From assembly GCA_002320605.1 (NCBI GenBank), contig DCKG01000001.1:41631-105630 (forward strand): 64,000 nt of DNA, read 5' to 3'. Each line of letters begins with the position of its first letter. Positions within the stretch are counted from its first letter, which is position 1. The notes below the pieces were generated by a model. The model had not been told where the DNA came from and searched no databases. It was given only the letters and a program-made list of their open reading frames with translations. Positions 62,151 to 64,000 of the stretch are shown piece after piece. Made by a program: the position numbers and the translations under genes. This stretch comes from Bacteroidales bacterium UBA1680 (GTDB lineage: Bacteria; Bacteroidota; Bacteroidia; Bacteroidales; UBA932).

Positions 62151-63734
62151 CTATTCCCACTCGATGGTTGCTGGTGGTTTGGAGGAGATGTCGTAGACTA
62201 CGCGGTTGACCCCGCGGACTTTGTTGATGATTTCGTTGCTGACATTCGCAAGGAAGTCGTATGGGAAGTGGAACCAGTCGGCTGTCATCGCATCGGTTGA
62301 AACCACGGCGCGGAGGGCGACAGGATTCTCGTACGTGCGCTCATCACCCATCACGCCTACGCTCTTGATAGGCAGCAGGATGACGCCTGCCTGCCAGATG
62401 GCATCATATAGGTTCTTCGCCTCGATGCGAGGGTCGGAAGCGGAAGGAAGATGGAGGGCAGTGCTGTCATAGTTGCGGAGCCCTTTTATGAATATGTCAT
62501 CGGCTTCCCTGAGCACGTTCAGCTTCTCTTCGGTGACCTCTCCTATTATCCTGATTGCTAAAGACGGTCCTGGGAAAGGATGCCGGCCTACAAGCTCTTC
62601 TTTGATGCCTAGGGCCCGTCCTACCCTGCGTACCTCGTCTTTGAACAGCATCCTCAGAGGCTCGACTATCTTCAGATCCATATTCTTAGGCAAGCCGCCC
62701 ACATTGTGGTGAGACTTGATCTTCGAGGCTATCCCCTCGATGCCGGCGGATTCGATTACGTCTGGATAAATCGTGCCTTGCGCCAGCCATTTCGCATTTT
62801 CAATCTGGTGGGCATATTTGTCGAACGTCTCGATGAATTTCGCCCCGATGATTTTCCTCTTGGCCTCCGGCTCGGTAACTCCAGCGAGCGCTGTCAGGAA
62901 GTCATTGGAAGCGTCGGCTCCTATGACATTGAGATTCATGTCTTTGTACGAAGAGAGCACGTCTTCATATTCATTTTTCCTCAGAAGGCCGTTGTTTACG
63001 AATATGCAGGTGAGGTTGTGCCCAATTGCCTTATTCAGCAGCACGCCAGCCACGGTGGAATCTACGCCGCCACTAAGACCCAATATTACCTTGTCATTTC
63101 CTATCTTATTGCGAAGGTTCTGCACTGTCGTCTCGATGAACGATTCCGAAGTCCAGTCACCTTTGCATCCGCATATTCCCAAAGCAAAATTTCCTAATAT
63201 CTTGGTGCCATCCGTGGTGTGGAAGACCTCAGGGTGAAACTGCACGGCGTAGGTCGGTTCTCCTTTTATGTGGAAAGCTGCGTTAGTCACCGTCTCTGTG
63301 GACGCTATCACCTCTCCTCTTTCCGGCAGCCTTGCGATCGTGTCACCGTGGGACATCCAGACCTGGGAATGAGGCTCGACCCCTTTCATGAGCGGGTCGT
63401 CTTGGTTGTTGACCTCCAGCATTGCCCTGCCATATTCCCTAGCAAGCGAAGCTTCCACGTCACCTCCATATTTATAAGCAAGGTATTGCGCACCATAGCA
63501 TATTCCTAAAATGGGAAGTCTGCCTTTTATTGCGCTCAGGTCTATCTGAGGGGCATTAGAGTCGCGCACGGAGCATGGGCTGCCGGAAAGGATTATTCCC
63601 TTCACGTCGGCATCCAGAACTGGCATTTTGTTGAACGGATAAATTTCGCAGTAGACGTTCAGCTCGCGTAGCCTGCGACCGATGAGCTGGGTCACCTGCG
63701 AGCCGAAATCAAGAATGATGATTTTTTCTGTCAT
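62151..63734 (-). CDS. guaA: GMP synthase (glutamine-hydrolysing)
   Basis: The protein has 527 residues from ATG 63734 (MTEKIIILDFG); an 80-residue upstream extension in frame crosses the promoter. The glutaminase domain has the nucleophile in ILGICYGAQYLA and the His/Glu pair in VQFHPEVF. The PP-loop ATPase has LSGGVDSTVAGV, and the dimerisation domain ends PPATIEWE. It converts XMP to GMP with glutamine. Transcribed alone. Confidence 0.97.
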   Translation of the reverse strand: MTEKIIILDFGSQVTQLIGRRLRELNVYCEIYPFNKMPVLDADVKGIILSGSPCSVRDSNAPQIDLSAIKGRLPILGICYGAQYLAYKYGGDVEASLAREYGRAMLEVNNQDDPLMKGVEPHSQVWMSHGDTIARLPERGEVIASTETVTNAAFHIKGEPTYAVQFHPEVFHTTDGTKILGNFALGICGCKGDWTSESFIETTVQNLRNKIGNDKVILGLSGGVDSTVAGVLLNKAIGHNLTCIFVNNGLLRKNEYEDVLSSYKDMNLNVIGADASNDFLTALAGVTEPEAKRKIIGAKFIETFDKYAHQIENAKWLAQGTIYPDVIESAGIEGIASKIKSHHNVGGLPKNMDLKIVEPLRMLFKDEVRRVGRALGIKEELVGRHPFPGPSLAIRIIGEVTEEKLNVLREADDIFIKGLRNYDSTALHLPSASDPRIEAKNLYDAIWQAGVILLPIKSVGVMGDERTYENPVALRAVVSTDAMTADWFHFPYDFLANVSNEIINKVRGVNRVVYDISSKPPATIEWE

Positions 63735-63754
63735 AGGAAATATGTTTCGAATCA

Positions 63755-63762
63755 CAAAAGTA
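63755..63762 (-). promoter_or_regulatory. -7 box of guaA
   Basis: TACTTTTG on the minus strand lies 20 bp before the guaA ATG, leader about 17 nt. Confidence 0.6.
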
Positions 63763-63920
63763 CAATAAAATCTACTTTCAATGAATATGTCGTAGCGTTC
63801 TTTGCCGAAAAGATTCAGCAAAAAAAAATATGACGCGCTTAACCTGCCGAAGGAGTGGTGATTACATCGTTTTACGAGCGTAGAAGGCCGATTTTTGTTG
63901 AAAAATATTTTCAAAAAAAA

Positions 63921-63951
63921 TTTGGAAGTGAAATAAAAGTTACTACCTTTG
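63921..63951 (+). promoter_or_regulatory. Strong promoter, probably of an rRNA operon
   Basis: TTTG at 63921-63924 and TACCTTTG at 63944-63951 are spaced 19 bp apart, a full -33/-7 pair. The following sequence (GCATCCGCTTTTGAAAAAGG ... AAGATCATTGAAAAGGCTGA) resembles the leader before 16S rRNA genes in Bacteroidales. The RNA itself lies beyond the window. The 63735-63920 gap shows no gene. Confidence 0.65.
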
Positions 63952-64000
63952 CATCCGCTTTTGAAAAAGGGCACACTTACAAGATCATTGAAAAGGCTGA

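Overview
The window looks like the chromosome of a gut-type Bacteroidales (Bacteroidota), about 47% GC by eye. Gene families typical of that order are present: DUF4271, DUF4293, DUF4153, DUF2723, a Bacteroidota-type RNA polymerase omega, fused KorA with KorB, and a LysM/periplasmic-binding protein. Most intergenic gaps carry the Bacteroidota -7 promoter box TAnnTTTG, starts have A/T-rich leaders rather than Shine-Dalgarno sites, and Skp, BamA and BamD homologues have typical signal peptides. About 53 protein genes, one tRNA and the promoter of a probable rRNA operon are packed tightly. No CRISPR array or intact transposase is visible.

Left part (1-14 kb): a minus-strand operon (AI-2E transporter, alpha/beta hydrolase, DUF4153); a Clp ATPase whose terminator abuts the promoter of an unlisted 51-residue small gene; gyrA with a TPR protein; a minus-strand phoH-capA-DUF389 operon; and tRNA-His. 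Between tRNA-His and fur (about 14.05-15.79 kb) lies a foreign-looking island. It holds a flavin reductase, a Fic protein that appears internally deleted behind a 25-bp-phased operator array, and the 3' end of a group II intron. A 161-bp MITE-like element sits 7 bp before trxB.

Middle (16.5-45 kb): envelope and housekeeping genes. trxB-bamD-rpoZ-recN are followed by a LysM protein/glycosyltransferase/OmpH operon, nadK-uppS-bamA-skp, and korAB-gdhA, which together handle 2-oxoglutarate and glutamate. Next comes a group with an M49-like lipoprotein, a DASS transporter and a porin-like protein, then a SPOR lipoprotein, an M28-like/TonB fusion, leuS and two YitT paralogues. The M49-like and M28-like proteins both lack key metal ligands, so two probable pseudo-peptidases lie within 6.5 kb.

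Right part (44.5-64 kb): membrane-anchored AraC and LytTR regulators flank a fabH-fabF-fabZ-rluA operon. Then come a nucleoside phosphorylase, the SUI1-DUF4271-hemD-rnpA-yidD operon, a DUF2723 membrane protein, an rRNA methyltransferase, pgk, a secreted phosphoesterase, a cysteine desulfidase-like enzyme and guaA. The window ends in a near-consensus promoter that probably drives an rRNA operon.

Most notable: the small gene at 3881-4036, the two pseudo-peptidases, the deleted Fic protein with its operator array, a set of genes whose ATG lies only 4-7 nt after the -7 box (probably leaderless), and a strong excess of the hexamer GAATAT that is weaker in the foreign island.
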